A stretch of 64,000 bases of DNA from [Lactobacillus] rogosae (lineage in GTDB: Bacteria; Bacillota; Clostridia; Lachnospirales; Lachnospiraceae). Shown here one piece after another: positions 24,729 to 33,978 of this stretch (positions are counted from its first letter, which is position 1; each line of letters opens with the position of its first letter). The notes beneath the pieces are model-generated. The model saw only the letters and a list, made by a program, of their open reading frames with translations. It did no database searches and had not been told where the DNA came from. The stretch lies in NCBI GenBank assembly GCA_900112995.1, contig FONU01000018.1:17328-81327 (forward strand), in the 5' to 3' direction. A program made the position numbers and the translations under genes.

Positions 24729-27574
24729 ACATAGAATTGCTGGAATACTGCCTCAAAGGACTGCGTAAAAGGTGGAAAGAAGTATTAAGAACTTCGATTG
24801 TGATATTTATAGCCTTTACATTTGTAGCTGGAACACTTATATTCCAGAGCAATATGTATAAATGGCAGATACAGTCAGCTAAGAGCCGTTTTGGAAGCTG
24901 GTATGTAATGTATGAGGGCTCAGTCAAGGCTGAAAATAATGATTTGAAAAATCATCCGTATCTTGGAACTGCCGGTCTGGCACAGGTTAATAATTATGTA
25001 TATAATTCGGTGGGAAAGACTGATATAAGTATTGGCACGTTGTCAGACAGATTTATTGAGATAGGTAATATAAAGCTTAATAAAGGAAGAATGCCAGCAA
25101 AGGATAATGAGATTGCAGTTGAGTGGAGTACACTTATAAAGCTTGAACAGGGCAGTGATATTGGACAGGATATAGTTATTGATACATATCTGAATGGAAC
25201 TTCTGATAAATTAACTAAGACATATAAGCTTGTTGGAATACTTAACAGTTACACAGATGTGTGGCAGGGCGGTGATAAGCTTCCAGGTATCATTGTAACT
25301 GAGAGTGAGGGAAAAGCCATTAACAGATATGGCGGCGGTATATTTATTTATCCTATTAATGATTACATCAAAGAGGATTATAGGGATATATACAATGGAA
25401 TTGAGCAGAAGGTAAGTCCTATATATATTACATATAACAGCAGTGTATATGATTATAAGCCGTGGAAGGATAATTATGTATATAAATATATGTACATAGT
25501 TGTTATGATACTTGCCATAGCAGCAATAATATATCAGCTTATATCGTATAATAAAGCAAGAAGCAGGACACGCAGTATTGTTAAGAACATAGGTGCAGGC
25601 AATGTACAGATGGCATTTATAATTATAATTGAAAATGCTGTTATATTGATAAGTTCATTGCTGTTATGTCTGATTTTTTCAATAGTTGTAGGGAAAGCGG
25701 TATGTATCTTTATTGAACACAAATGTGGTTTTGAGTTCTACTCAATAGATAATAGTGTGTATGTTAATACATTTCTGACATTTATAATAGCTGTAATTAT
25801 GTGCTGTGTCATCAATATAATTCAATGGAGTAAAAGAAGCAGGGGACAGTCTTACAGGGTTAGAAAGTATAAGAAACCAAGGATACGCAGTAAGTCAATC
25901 AATAAGGATAATTATATATGTTACACGCATAAAAGGCTTATGCAGTCGCACGGAGCAGTCCAGAATATACTTACAAGGGTATTTGGCATATTAATGCTAG
26001 TAATAATAGTTGTATGTGCTATGAACATATCCGTAACATATAAAAACTATAATAATATCACAAAGAGTTCAGATATAATAGCTTTTAAAAAGGTTGATAA
26101 AAAAGGCTATTATAATATTAATTATATATATAACCCTGTTGCAATATGGACCAATGAGATGAAGGAGAAATTCAGTAAAGACAGCAGTTATTTATTAATA
26201 GCTAAGCAGAATGGCAAAGTTGATAATGTAACAAAAGAAGAATATTTTCAGAGGTCAAAAAATATACCACAGAACAATGACAGTGGAATAATTTATACAT
26301 ATGGCAATGTGGTTATTGAAAAGTATGCAGATGCCTATATGTATCAGGGAATAGATGAGCACATAATAGATTATATAAAGGGAATATCCGGAATAAAAGA
26401 TGTGCAGTATTCCTGTTTTGAAACGTCAAGGATGTGGACCTGGGAAGGCTGGAATATACAGGAGGCTAAGTCAGTAAATAATAATTATCTGTATGCGGCT
26501 GAGTATGTTGAGCCATCTTATGAAATCTATAATATACTGATAGATTATGCTAAGGATTGCGATTTTAGTTATGAAGATTTCTGTAATGGCGATGCGGTAA
26601 TTGTATTTGAAGAACCCAATATACATGGAGGGTATGATAGTACAATTGGCAAAGATACGAAGATAAATCTTATGAATTATTGCAGCTTTCCAAAAGGTTC
26701 TACATCTTATGACAGTTCTTATGGTGGTGAATATTACGAAAATTTATATGAATATATGTATAATAATGGAATGATAACGGTTAATGATAATTACAAGTCA
26801 TTTAATGAGGATTATCTTACTTCTGATATAACCACAGAAGAGCTTGATAAAAGGTGCAGGGAAATAATGAATATAGATGAAAATATTCAGGTCAGCAGGT
26901 CAGTTGCTGAAGGTATCGTTGGAAATACTATTTTAAATGAATATGAATATGATACTCTTTTTGCACCGGCGGCAGTGACAAGGGCTGCTAATGTAGTCTA
27001 TGTTAATGATGAAATAAAGGAAAGATTAAAAGAGTATATACCTGAGTATGCCAAATATACGATGGTAGCTTCTAATAAGCTTGGACAACGGGCCGTAGAC
27101 CGCCAGAATGAATTGCTTAGAAATCTGCTTGGTATGGAAGAATTACCAGAAACAATTACACTTGCAATGAAATACAACCAGATTAATGTAAAGTACAGCT
27201 TAGATTCGGTAAATCTTTCTACAGGCAATAATCTGCAATCATATCTTGGACCAGCAGGATTTTCATATTATGTGTATTCAGATGATAAAGATGATGCCAG
27301 AAGGGAAGCAATAGTCAATTACATATTATATGGAGTATCTCTGGCGGCAGCAGTATTCGTGTATATAGCAGTATCTCTGGTTATTCTTGTAACGAGAATG
27401 AAACAGTATAAAGATATAATACGTGTTATGAGGAATACAGGTGCAGACAGGGAAGTAATAGAGAAAATCTGTATGAAGGAATGTATCGTGTTATCGCTGT
27501 GGTGTATAATACTTGCACCAGTAACGCTTGTGGCAGAGTATCTTGTAATACATAAGATAATCAAAGGATACTAA
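24725..27574 (+). CDS. FtsX-type ABC permease with two large extracellular domains, short C-terminus
   Basis: A 949-residue permease partner of the preceding ATPase. A first helix (about 18-37) and a 220-residue extracellular domain lead to three helices of the first FtsX domain (about 257-275, 300-330, 350-372). A fifth helix (about 415-440) and a 400-residue Tyr/Asn-rich extracellular domain are followed by two helices (about 862-890, 920-945). The usual third helix of the second FtsX domain is absent: the protein ends YLVIHKIIKGY and downstream DNA encodes no further helix. It may protect against or export peptides, under control of the adjacent two-component system. Confidence 0.87.
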   Translation: MNIELLEYCLKGLRKRWKEVLRTSIVIFIAFTFVAGTLIFQSNMYKWQIQSAKSRFGSWYVMYEGSVKAENNDLKNHPYLGTAGLAQVNNYVYNSVGKTDISIGTLSDRFIEIGNIKLNKGRMPAKDNEIAVEWSTLIKLEQGSDIGQDIVIDTYLNGTSDKLTKTYKLVGILNSYTDVWQGGDKLPGIIVTESEGKAINRYGGGIFIYPINDYIKEDYRDIYNGIEQKVSPIYITYNSSVYDYKPWKDNYVYKYMYIVVMILAIAAIIYQLISYNKARSRTRSIVKNIGAGNVQMAFIIIIENAVILISSLLLCLIFSIVVGKAVCIFIEHKCGFEFYSIDNSVYVNTFLTFIIAVIMCCVINIIQWSKRSRGQSYRVRKYKKPRIRSKSINKDNYICYTHKRLMQSHGAVQNILTRVFGILMLVIIVVCAMNISVTYKNYNNITKSSDIIAFKKVDKKGYYNINYIYNPVAIWTNEMKEKFSKDSSYLLIAKQNGKVDNVTKEEYFQRSKNIPQNNDSGIIYTYGNVVIEKYADAYMYQGIDEHIIDYIKGISGIKDVQYSCFETSRMWTWEGWNIQEAKSVNNNYLYAAEYVEPSYEIYNILIDYAKDCDFSYEDFCNGDAVIVFEEPNIHGGYDSTIGKDTKINLMNYCSFPKGSTSYDSSYGGEYYENLYEYMYNNGMITVNDNYKSFNEDYLTSDITTEELDKRCREIMNIDENIQVSRSVAEGIVGNTILNEYEYDTLFAPAAVTRAANVVYVNDEIKERLKEYIPEYAKYTMVASNKLGQRAVDRQNELLRNLLGMEELPETITLAMKYNQINVKYSLDSVNLSTGNNLQSYLGPAGFSYYVYSDDKDDARREAIVNYILYGVSLAAAVFVYIAVSLVILVTRMKQYKDIIRVMRNTGADREVIEKICMKECIVLSLWCIILAPVTLVAEYLVIHKIIKGY

Positions 27575-27628
27575 AATATAATTAGAATTAAAGATATAAT
27601 CAAAATATAAATATTTTAAAATAAAAAA

Positions 27629-27710
27629 TGCGGATGACAGGAATCGAACCTGCACATCGTACGATACTAGAACCTAAATCTAGCGCGTCTGCCAGTTCCG
27701 CCACATCCGC
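27629..27710 (-). tRNA. tRNA-Leu (anticodon UAG)
   Basis: On the minus strand the acceptor stem GCGGATG pairs with CATCCGC, discriminator A. The anticodon stem CTAGA/TCTAG encloses the loop TTTAGGT, giving anticodon UAG (reads CUA/CUG). The T arm GCAGGTTCGATTCCTGT is canonical and a long variable arm fits leucine. CCA is not encoded. The 3' side continues into a T-rich tract. Confidence 0.95.
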
Positions 27711-27751
27711 AAGCGAATACTACTTTAACATATAATAAAAAAATAGTCAAC

Positions 27752-28987
27752 TTATCTTAACAGGACCTCTATAATGGAGGCTCTGTTTTTCCAGTCGTGT
27801 CTGTTATGGCACAGGCTGTAAGCGTTATCAGCAATAGCCTGAAGCTTATTGTCGTCTGCTAATAATTCTTTAATATAGTCTGTAAGAGGCTTGGTGATAT
27901 TAAGGTCATACCCGGAAAGCTCATAATCCCTTAACATATTAAGGTCATACAATATTATATTCTGTCTGTCAGTGAATAATTCATCAATATATATAGATGA
28001 GTCAGAGAGGCTGACAGCACCATTAAGACAGCTGTTAAATATACGGTCGTGAATGCCATTTTTAAACCAGGGCATTACATTAAGTGATATTTTGGACTGG
28101 CTTATCATATCAAGGCATTTCTGGGAATTAACACCGCCGTGCATAATGATATTCTCAGGGTGGTTACATTCTATATAATTATAGCCGGCACCATATGTAT
28201 TAAGCTTTATTCCAGAGTCTGCAAGCATACGAATAACAAGCTGTCTGTAGTGAAATCTTACAGAAAGGTCAACATACATCATTGGCGGCATACAGTTGGC
28301 GAGCTGTTCATCAGTTATTTCTGGAAATTCTTCTTTAAGACACATTTCTGAGAGCTCATCAATAGTAAGATCTGGTGACATAATAAGGCGTTCTAAGGCA
28401 CTTTCATAGAAATCAATATAATCCTGTTCCATATTATTAAGCTGCTTTCTTAGAATATGCTTAGGAGTGTAATTGCCTGTAAATATTACATCGATTGGAC
28501 GTTGGCACATTGGCAGGTAATCATAATCTTTAATAAGCTTTCTGTGTTTATTGAGCTCGGTTCCGGCAGATGGGATAAAATATACATCAACATCGGGAAA
28601 GAAGCGTTTCATATAATCAATATGCATATGGTCAATATTGACCTGACGATAATGTTCAGGCAGAGCTTTAAGAAACTGATTGTAATATAAAGGGTGGTCA
28701 ACAACGATATTAATAACTGTAACACCAGAATAGTCCCAGAAGTTCCAGCCATCATTGTTATATAACCCTTCTTCGCCCTCAAGTCCCTCAAAGTTAAAGG
28801 TAATTGCATAGAGCTGTTCATTGCAGTGATTATTATAATAGTGCATAAGCTTATTAAAGCTGTTCTTTGATAAAAGCAGGTTGTACCAGAATATTTCGTA
28901 TCCCTTGCTTTCTAAATATTCAGCTATTTCAACAGAGAAGAACTCAAGTGTTTCAACTCCACCTTTAAACATTATTATCCTTTTCAT
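27752..28987 (-). CDS. CgeB-like glycosyltransferase
   Basis: A 411-residue soluble glycosyltransferase-like protein. The C-terminal half reads VIFTGNYTPK, LNTYGAGYNYIE, ISQSKISLNVMPWFKNGIHDRIFNSCLNGAVSLSD, the order of a GT-B glycosyltransferase of the CgeB/Glyco_trans_1_2 group, which decorate spore or cell-surface proteins. Donor and acceptor are unknown. The start at 28987 (MKRIIMFKGG) is preferred: AAGGATTAT precedes it and the longer frame would run into mrp. It follows mrp by 10 bases on the minus strand, so the two are probably one transcript. Confidence 0.82.
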   Translation of the reverse strand: MKRIIMFKGGVETLEFFSVEIAEYLESKGYEIFWYNLLLSKNSFNKLMHYYNNHCNEQLYAITFNFEGLEGEEGLYNNDGWNFWDYSGVTVINIVVDHPLYYNQFLKALPEHYRQVNIDHMHIDYMKRFFPDVDVYFIPSAGTELNKHRKLIKDYDYLPMCQRPIDVIFTGNYTPKHILRKQLNNMEQDYIDFYESALERLIMSPDLTIDELSEMCLKEEFPEITDEQLANCMPPMMYVDLSVRFHYRQLVIRMLADSGIKLNTYGAGYNYIECNHPENIIMHGGVNSQKCLDMISQSKISLNVMPWFKNGIHDRIFNSCLNGAVSLSDSSIYIDELFTDRQNIILYDLNMLRDYELSGYDLNITKPLTDYIKELLADDNKLQAIADNAYSLCHNRHDWKNRASIIEVLLR

Positions 28988-28997
28988 AATATAATCC

Positions 28998-29816
28998 TTA
29001 AATATCTTTGAATATAGTATCAAGTGCAGAGGCATCAAGCTCCTCAGCACGTCCTGCATCGATATATTCAGCAACGTGTGGGTCTATAGGCATTTTAGCA
29101 ACATTTTTAATGCCCATATCTTCGGCAACCTTATCAATATTGCTTTTTCCGTAAATGTAGTGGATATTGCCACAGTCAGGACATTTGAAATATGACATAT
29201 TCTCTACAATTCCGATAACAGGAATATCCATCATCTTAGCCATATTAACAGCCTTTTCAACAATCATAGATACGAGATCCTGAGGTGATGTTACAACAAC
29301 AATTCCGTCAACCGGGAGTGTCTGGAATACAGTAAGTGGAACATCGCCAGTTCCCGGTGGGCAGTCGATGAACATACAGTCTGTATCTTCCCAGGCTACT
29401 TCTTCCCAGAACTGCTTAACAGCACTGGCGATAACAGGACCTCTCCATATAACAGGGTCGGTTTCGTTATCAAGAAGATAGTTAAGTGACATAGTCTTGA
29501 TACCTGTGCGGGTTTCTGGTGGGTATATTATTGTACCTTCTTCATTGCAGGTTGCCTTGCCTGAAAGACCAAAAGATTTAGGGATAGATGGTCCTGTTAT
29601 ATCAGCATCAAGAATGGCAGTTTTAAGACCAGACTGGCGTGCTTTAACCGCAAGAAGTGAAGTTACAAGTGACTTTCCGACACCGCCCTTACCACTGACA
29701 ACAGCTATAACTTTCTTTACATTTTTATTATTATCATTTCTTGAGTTCTGTGGTGCTGTTCTTTCGCTGCAGTCAGAACCGCAGCTTGAACAGTTATGTG
29801 AACATGCTTCGCTCAT
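28998..29816 (-). CDS. mrp: Mrp/ApbC-type Fe-S cluster carrier ATPase
   Basis: A 272-residue deviant-Walker ATPase that carries and transfers Fe-S clusters in the cytoplasm. Walker A is GKGGVGKS (42-49); MFIDCPPGTGD is the family signature, and YFKCPDCG holds the conserved C-x-x-C cluster ligands. The N-terminus has an added cysteine cluster (Cys5, 9, 12, 16) that recalls the NBP35 ferredoxin-like motif but with different spacing. GGAGG precedes the start. A possible promoter on the minus strand is TTGATT/TACAAT (complement of 29951-29956 and 29929-29934). Confidence 0.93.
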   Translation of the reverse strand: MSEACSHNCSSCGSDCSERTAPQNSRNDNNKNVKKVIAVVSGKGGVGKSLVTSLLAVKARQSGLKTAILDADITGPSIPKSFGLSGKATCNEEGTIIYPPETRTGIKTMSLNYLLDNETDPVIWRGPVIASAVKQFWEEVAWEDTDCMFIDCPPGTGDVPLTVFQTLPVDGIVVVTSPQDLVSMIVEKAVNMAKMMDIPVIGIVENMSYFKCPDCGNIHYIYGKSNIDKVAEDMGIKNVAKMPIDPHVAEYIDAGRAEELDASALDTIFKDI

Positions 29817-29995
29817 TAGATAATCCTCCTGTATTAATAATTGTTAATAATGTGAGTGTCAGGGGCATAAACAGCGGTTTCTTAGTGTAGAAAAGTGTAT
29901 TTACCTGTGACACGTCATAATTAAAACTATTGTAGCATAATTTAAGTGTTAATCAAAGAGGAAGATGTTATGCAAATATACTAATTAATTTCATA

Positions 29996-30024
29996 TTGAC
30001 AAAATTCAAGGTATATAATATATT
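29996..30024 (+). promoter_or_regulatory. Candidate sigma-A promoter of the GntR/ABC operon
   Basis: TTGACA (29996-30001) and TATATT (30019-30024) are spaced by 17 bases. A perfect palindrome begins 10 bases after the -10 element, so a repressor bound there would cover the transcription start. The remaining 29817-30194 gap holds the mrp leader and an AT-rich 5' leader with no reading frame. Confidence 0.65.
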
Positions 30025-30033
30025 AATCATAAC

Positions 30034-30060
30034 AACTGTACTAATTAATATAGTACAGTT
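30034..30060. promoter_or_regulatory. Perfect palindromic operator for the GntR regulator
   Basis: AACTGTACTA (30034-30043) and TAGTACAGTT (30051-30060) are exact reverse complements around ATTAATA. GTAC-TA/TA-GTAC half sites are plausible for YtrA-type GntR repressors, and the site overlaps the expected start of transcription of the regulator's own operon, which suggests autoregulation. Confidence 0.65.
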
Positions 30061-30194
30061 AATACATTGCAATGGATAACTGGTATAGAATACTGGTAGT
30101 AATTATAAGATCTATAAGACTTATGATAGTTAATAACAATTATAGATAAATTATAATCAATACGAATTAAACATTAGAAAGGATTGGTAATACG

Positions 30195-30566
30195 ATGTTC
30201 GTTATAGATGTCATGTCGCGAGTGCCTGTATATGAACAGATTATAAATCAGGTTGAGGAGCAGATAATGACTGGAATTCTTAAAGAGGGAGATAAAATGC
30301 CATCTGTAAGAAGTCTGTCAGTTAAACTGTCAACTAATCCTAATACAATTCAGAAAGCGTATTCAGAGCTGGACAGAAGACAGATGATAGTCACAGTTCC
30401 GGGTAAAGGGTCATTTATATCGCCTGACGCACTTGAAGCTTTGGGAGTTAATGTAAGGGAGAAGCTTCCTAAGTTAAACCAGATTGTAAGGGAGCTTGCA
30501 TTAGCAGGTATTTCTAAAGATGAGATTATTGAAAATGTTAATAAGGTATATGAAGAAATAGAATAA
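30195..30566 (+). CDS. GntR-family regulator, YtrA subfamily
   Basis: A 123-residue protein: the GntR winged helix (PVYEQIINQVEEQIMTGILKEG; SVRSLSVKLSTNPNTIQKAY) with only a short helical tail instead of an effector domain. That architecture defines the YtrA subfamily, whose genes lead ABC transporter operons. It is 15 bases before the ATPase gene. A 130-base leader separates the operator and promoter from its ATG at 30195 (GAAAGGA upstream). Confidence 0.93.
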   Translation: MFVIDVMSRVPVYEQIINQVEEQIMTGILKEGDKMPSVRSLSVKLSTNPNTIQKAYSELDRRQMIVTVPGKGSFISPDALEALGVNVREKLPKLNQIVRELALAGISKDEIIENVNKVYEEIE

Positions 30567-30580
30567 ATAAGGGAGGGCTT

Positions 30581-31504
30581 GTGATGATTAAGGTTAAGGA
30601 AGTCAGCAAGAATTTTGAAGACTTTGTTGCACTTGATAATATTACTTGTAACATCAGTGACGGCTGTATATACGGAATGGTCGGCTCTAATGGTGCAGGA
30701 AAGTCAACATTTTTAAGAGTTCTTGCAGGTATATATAAGCCGGAAAAGGGTGAGGCATATATAGATGATGCCCCAATATATGAAAATCCTAAGATTAAGG
30801 AAAATGTAGTTCTTGTGGCAGATGAATTATTCTTTCTGCCAGGTACGAATATGAATAAAATGGCAAAGCTGTATGCATCAATATATGAAAAGTTCGATTG
30901 GGAAAGATTTAATAAGCTTACAGAGCTTTTCGAGTTAAATCCAGCAAAGCCAATAGGTAATTTTTCTAAAGGAATGAAAAGACAGGCGGCTATTATACTG
31001 GCATTGTCTACAAGGGCAAAGTATATGTTCTTTGATGAGACATTTGACGGGCTTGACCCTGTTATGAGAAATCTTGTTAAAAAGCTTATATGCAATGATG
31101 TTATTGAATATAATGCAACTGTTATTGTGACTTCACATTCATTAAGGGAGCTTGAGGATATATGTGACCATCTTGCATTACTGCACAGAGGAGGTCTTGT
31201 ACTTGACAGTGACGTGCTTGAATTAAAGACATCACAGTTTAAAATTCAGGTTGCATTCAGGAATGAATTCTCAAGAAGTACATTTGATGAATTTAACATA
31301 ATAAGATACAGACAGGAAGGTTCTGTTGCCAATATGATTATTAATGGCGACAGGGATACAACTGTTGAGAAGCTTAGTAAGTTAAATCCGCTTGTTCTTG
31401 ATGTGCTTCCGCTTACATTAGAAGAAGTATTTACTTATGAGATGGAAGCGTTAGGTTATGAATTTGATACAGCATTGGAGGTGGAACTTGATGGACAATA
31501 CTAA
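30581..31504 (+). CDS. ABC transporter ATPase of the YtrA-type operon
   Basis: A 307-residue ATPase: Walker A GSNGAGKST, signature FSKGMKRQA, Walker B MFFDETFDGLD (the common DEP is DET) and H-loop TSHSLREL. The last 100 residues form an extra domain as in YtrB-like exporters. The GGAGGG ribosome site precedes the start. Its stop overlaps the permease gene start at 31491. Confidence 0.91.
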   Translation: MMIKVKEVSKNFEDFVALDNITCNISDGCIYGMVGSNGAGKSTFLRVLAGIYKPEKGEAYIDDAPIYENPKIKENVVLVADELFFLPGTNMNKMAKLYASIYEKFDWERFNKLTELFELNPAKPIGNFSKGMKRQAAIILALSTRAKYMFFDETFDGLDPVMRNLVKKLICNDVIEYNATVIVTSHSLRELEDICDHLALLHRGGLVLDSDVLELKTSQFKIQVAFRNEFSRSTFDEFNIIRYRQEGSVANMIINGDRDTTVEKLSKLNPLVLDVLPLTLEEVFTYEMEALGYEFDTALEVELDGQY

Positions 31505-33653
31505 TAATAAAAATGTATTTAGTTTAAAGCTGTTCTGGCAGACAGTAATACAGTTAAAGGTGATTGGATTTATATCTTTAGCAGTTGTGGCATTTGTATC
31601 AGGATTTCCAATTATCATAGAAGGACTTAATATTAAAAAAATGATAAATGCCGCTAATGCTGCGGCAGAGAGTGGCACAGAAGTTATTAATATGTCATCG
31701 CCTTATACATCATTGGTGTCACCGATATCATCACAAGGAGTGCTGCTGATTGTTGTATTGGTTATTACACCGATACTTGCTCTTTATGCGTGGTCATTTC
31801 TTAATAAAAGAAGTACAAGTGATTTCTACCATTCACTTCCGTACAAAAGAAAGGCATTATTTATAAGTAAGTTCGCTGCAGTTACATTCTGGCAGGCAGT
31901 ATCAATGTTGACAGCTTTTGTGGCAAGCTTTATAGGCTACCACATTTTTAGGAACTATTTTATAGTTGATTACGGTGTAACAATTCATATATATGTTGCA
32001 GAATTTATATGTGCACTTCTTTGCAGTGCGGCAATTGCACTAGCTTGTTCAATAACAGGTAATATATTCAGCAATATATGTGTGTCAGGACTTATAGTAT
32101 TTCTACCAAGATTTATTATACTGCTTATCGCAAGTACAGTTACAGATTCAGTTGCTACAGCGACTATGGAATGTCCTGTGTGGATACTTGATAATTCTTA
32201 TAATATGCTTACAGCACAGGTATTTGGTGCATTTGAACCTTTATATATTACATCGTCAAGTGTTCCACAGATGCTTTTGTCGATCGCCTCTAATATATAC
32301 ACACTGGTTCTTGCAGTTATTTATATTGTTCTTGGCTGTGTACTGTTTACTAAGAGAAAGAGTGAGACAGCAGGTAAGCCGGCACCCGGCTGGAAGTTAC
32401 AGTTTGCAATAAGAACTGCAATCGGTTTTGTTATAAGTGTTCTTGGAGTTATGCTTTATATAAGGGAAAAGCGTGGTGGTTACAGAGGATATTTTCTTGA
32501 ATATATAGTGGTTTCATTTGTGGTGGCTGCATTTGTTGTAATAATATATGAAGTCATATCAAGCAGGAAACTTCACAGAATAATAAAAGCAATGCCTTCA
32601 ATTATTCTGGCTTACGTCCTTGCGGCAGTATTTGGAGTGATTGTTAATGCAGGAATTGGGCAGATGCTTTCGTACGTTCCAGATACTTCAAAGGTAAAGT
32701 ATGTAAAGATGTCAATTGTAAACGACAATATGTTGTCATACAGTTATTCAGAAGAAAAAGATTATTTTGAGGATATATTAGGCAGACTCAAGATAACAGA
32801 TGAAGAAGTTATAAAGCTTGTAGCAGACAGTATTGAGGATAATTTACAGAATATACAGGATATCAGTGCAGGTTATTATAATAATGGAAGAAAAAATGAA
32901 GAATATATAAAATATAATGTATATATTAAAGACGGCATATTTGGAAGATACAGAAAAGTATTCATTAAGCAGTCAGAGGTTGTTAAGCTTGCTTCCAAGT
33001 TCGAGAATATGCAGGATATAAGTAAGGAATATAAGAATCTTCCTGCATTTGAAGATGCCAAGCTTACATTTATGGATAACATAATTACACAGGAAGCTGC
33101 CAAGGAAGTGTATGAAACTTTCATTAATGAAATTAACAGTATTCCATTTACACAGTATTATAGCAGTATTAATGATGTTTCATCAAGATACAGAGGTGGT
33201 ATGCCATATATATACATTTCGTTTACAAGAAATGGAATACCATACTCAGCACAGATATTATTAGGTGATAAGCTTCCTAAGACTTTAAATGCTTATTATA
33301 ATGCAGTTAATAGGATTGCATCACAGAATATATCACAGACAAGTAATATGCTTAAAAAGTATCTTGATAACTTTGAAAGTAAACGATTGAATAAATCGGA
33401 CAATGATGATGATTTTACATTGTATATATATTCAATAAAAGACGGCGATTATTATTATATGGACAGCAGTAATATATCAGATATGACTCTTATCAGTGAA
33501 ATAAGAAAAGCACTTGACAATCCATTTGATAAGACCTTTGATACTGATAAGGTTATATTATCAGTAAGCTATTATGATGAGGATACTTATAATAATGTTA
33601 AGTATTATATGCAGCTTAGTGATTATAGTACTTTAAAGTCGTTGGGATATTAA
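31491..33653 (+). CDS. Large ABC transporter membrane protein with C-terminal extracytoplasmic region
   Basis: A 720-residue protein. ATG 31491 has GGAGG nine bases upstream; the longer frame from 31458 lacks support. Residues 1-400 hold about eight hydrophobic helices (VIGFISLAVVAFVSGFPIII; LIVVLVITPILALYAW; a SFLNKRSTSDFYHSLPYKRK loop typical of ABC-2-like permeases). Residues about 405-720 are soluble and rich in Asp, Tyr and Ser. It is the membrane partner of the ATPase encoded just upstream; the substrate is unknown, but YtrA-type operons often answer cell-wall antibiotics. Confidence 0.88.
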   Translation: MDNTNNKNVFSLKLFWQTVIQLKVIGFISLAVVAFVSGFPIIIEGLNIKKMINAANAAAESGTEVINMSSPYTSLVSPISSQGVLLIVVLVITPILALYAWSFLNKRSTSDFYHSLPYKRKALFISKFAAVTFWQAVSMLTAFVASFIGYHIFRNYFIVDYGVTIHIYVAEFICALLCSAAIALACSITGNIFSNICVSGLIVFLPRFIILLIASTVTDSVATATMECPVWILDNSYNMLTAQVFGAFEPLYITSSSVPQMLLSIASNIYTLVLAVIYIVLGCVLFTKRKSETAGKPAPGWKLQFAIRTAIGFVISVLGVMLYIREKRGGYRGYFLEYIVVSFVVAAFVVIIYEVISSRKLHRIIKAMPSIILAYVLAAVFGVIVNAGIGQMLSYVPDTSKVKYVKMSIVNDNMLSYSYSEEKDYFEDILGRLKITDEEVIKLVADSIEDNLQNIQDISAGYYNNGRKNEEYIKYNVYIKDGIFGRYRKVFIKQSEVVKLASKFENMQDISKEYKNLPAFEDAKLTFMDNIITQEAAKEVYETFINEINSIPFTQYYSSINDVSSRYRGGMPYIYISFTRNGIPYSAQILLGDKLPKTLNAYYNAVNRIASQNISQTSNMLKKYLDNFESKRLNKSDNDDDFTLYIYSIKDGDYYYMDSSNISDMTLISEIRKALDNPFDKTFDTDKVILSVSYYDEDTYNNVKYYMQLSDYSTLKSLGY

Positions 33654-33717
33654 TGTTTAACAATTATAATTAAAGAATGATACAATTATAAGAAAGCTAT
33701 AATTAAATGGTAATTGG

Positions 33718-33822
33718 GCTGTTACACTAAATGGTGATTTGTATAATATGCAGGCAGAAGGCAGTATGCTTACAGCTGCATAATGTATAGATTAAGTTTA
33801 GTGTGACAGCTTTATTTTTATG
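33718..33822 (+). terminator. Terminator-like hairpin with an unusually large loop
   Basis: GCTGTTACACTAAA (33718-33731) pairs with TTTAGTGTGACAGC (33797-33810) over 14 bp with one G-U, then TTTATTTTTAT. The loop is about 65 bases and contains a smaller GCAG/CTGC-type repeat. It could be a terminator or a short structured RNA. The other bases of the 33654-33978 gap are AT-rich leader sequence. Confidence 0.5.
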
Positions 33823-33902
33823 TTATTGCAGGGAATGGTTATGTAGATAATGAATAAAAAATCGGAGTGGGATAAGACAGGAACGCGGCTGATTAGTAAA
33901 AA

Positions 33903-33959
33903 GTACTGGACATATTAGTACAAAAGTAGTATATATAAAAGTATCAAAAAGCTACTTTT
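33903..33959 (+). promoter_or_regulatory. Nested inverted repeats before the NrtR-like gene (candidate operator)
   Basis: GTACT (33903-33907)/AGTAC (33917-33921), and AAAAGTAG (33922-33929)/CTACTTTT (33952-33959), lie directly upstream of the ribosome site AGAGG of the Nudix regulator. A self-controlled NAD-salvage operon would place its operator here. Confidence 0.4.
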
Positions 33960-33978
33960 AATAAGAGGTATAGGTTTT

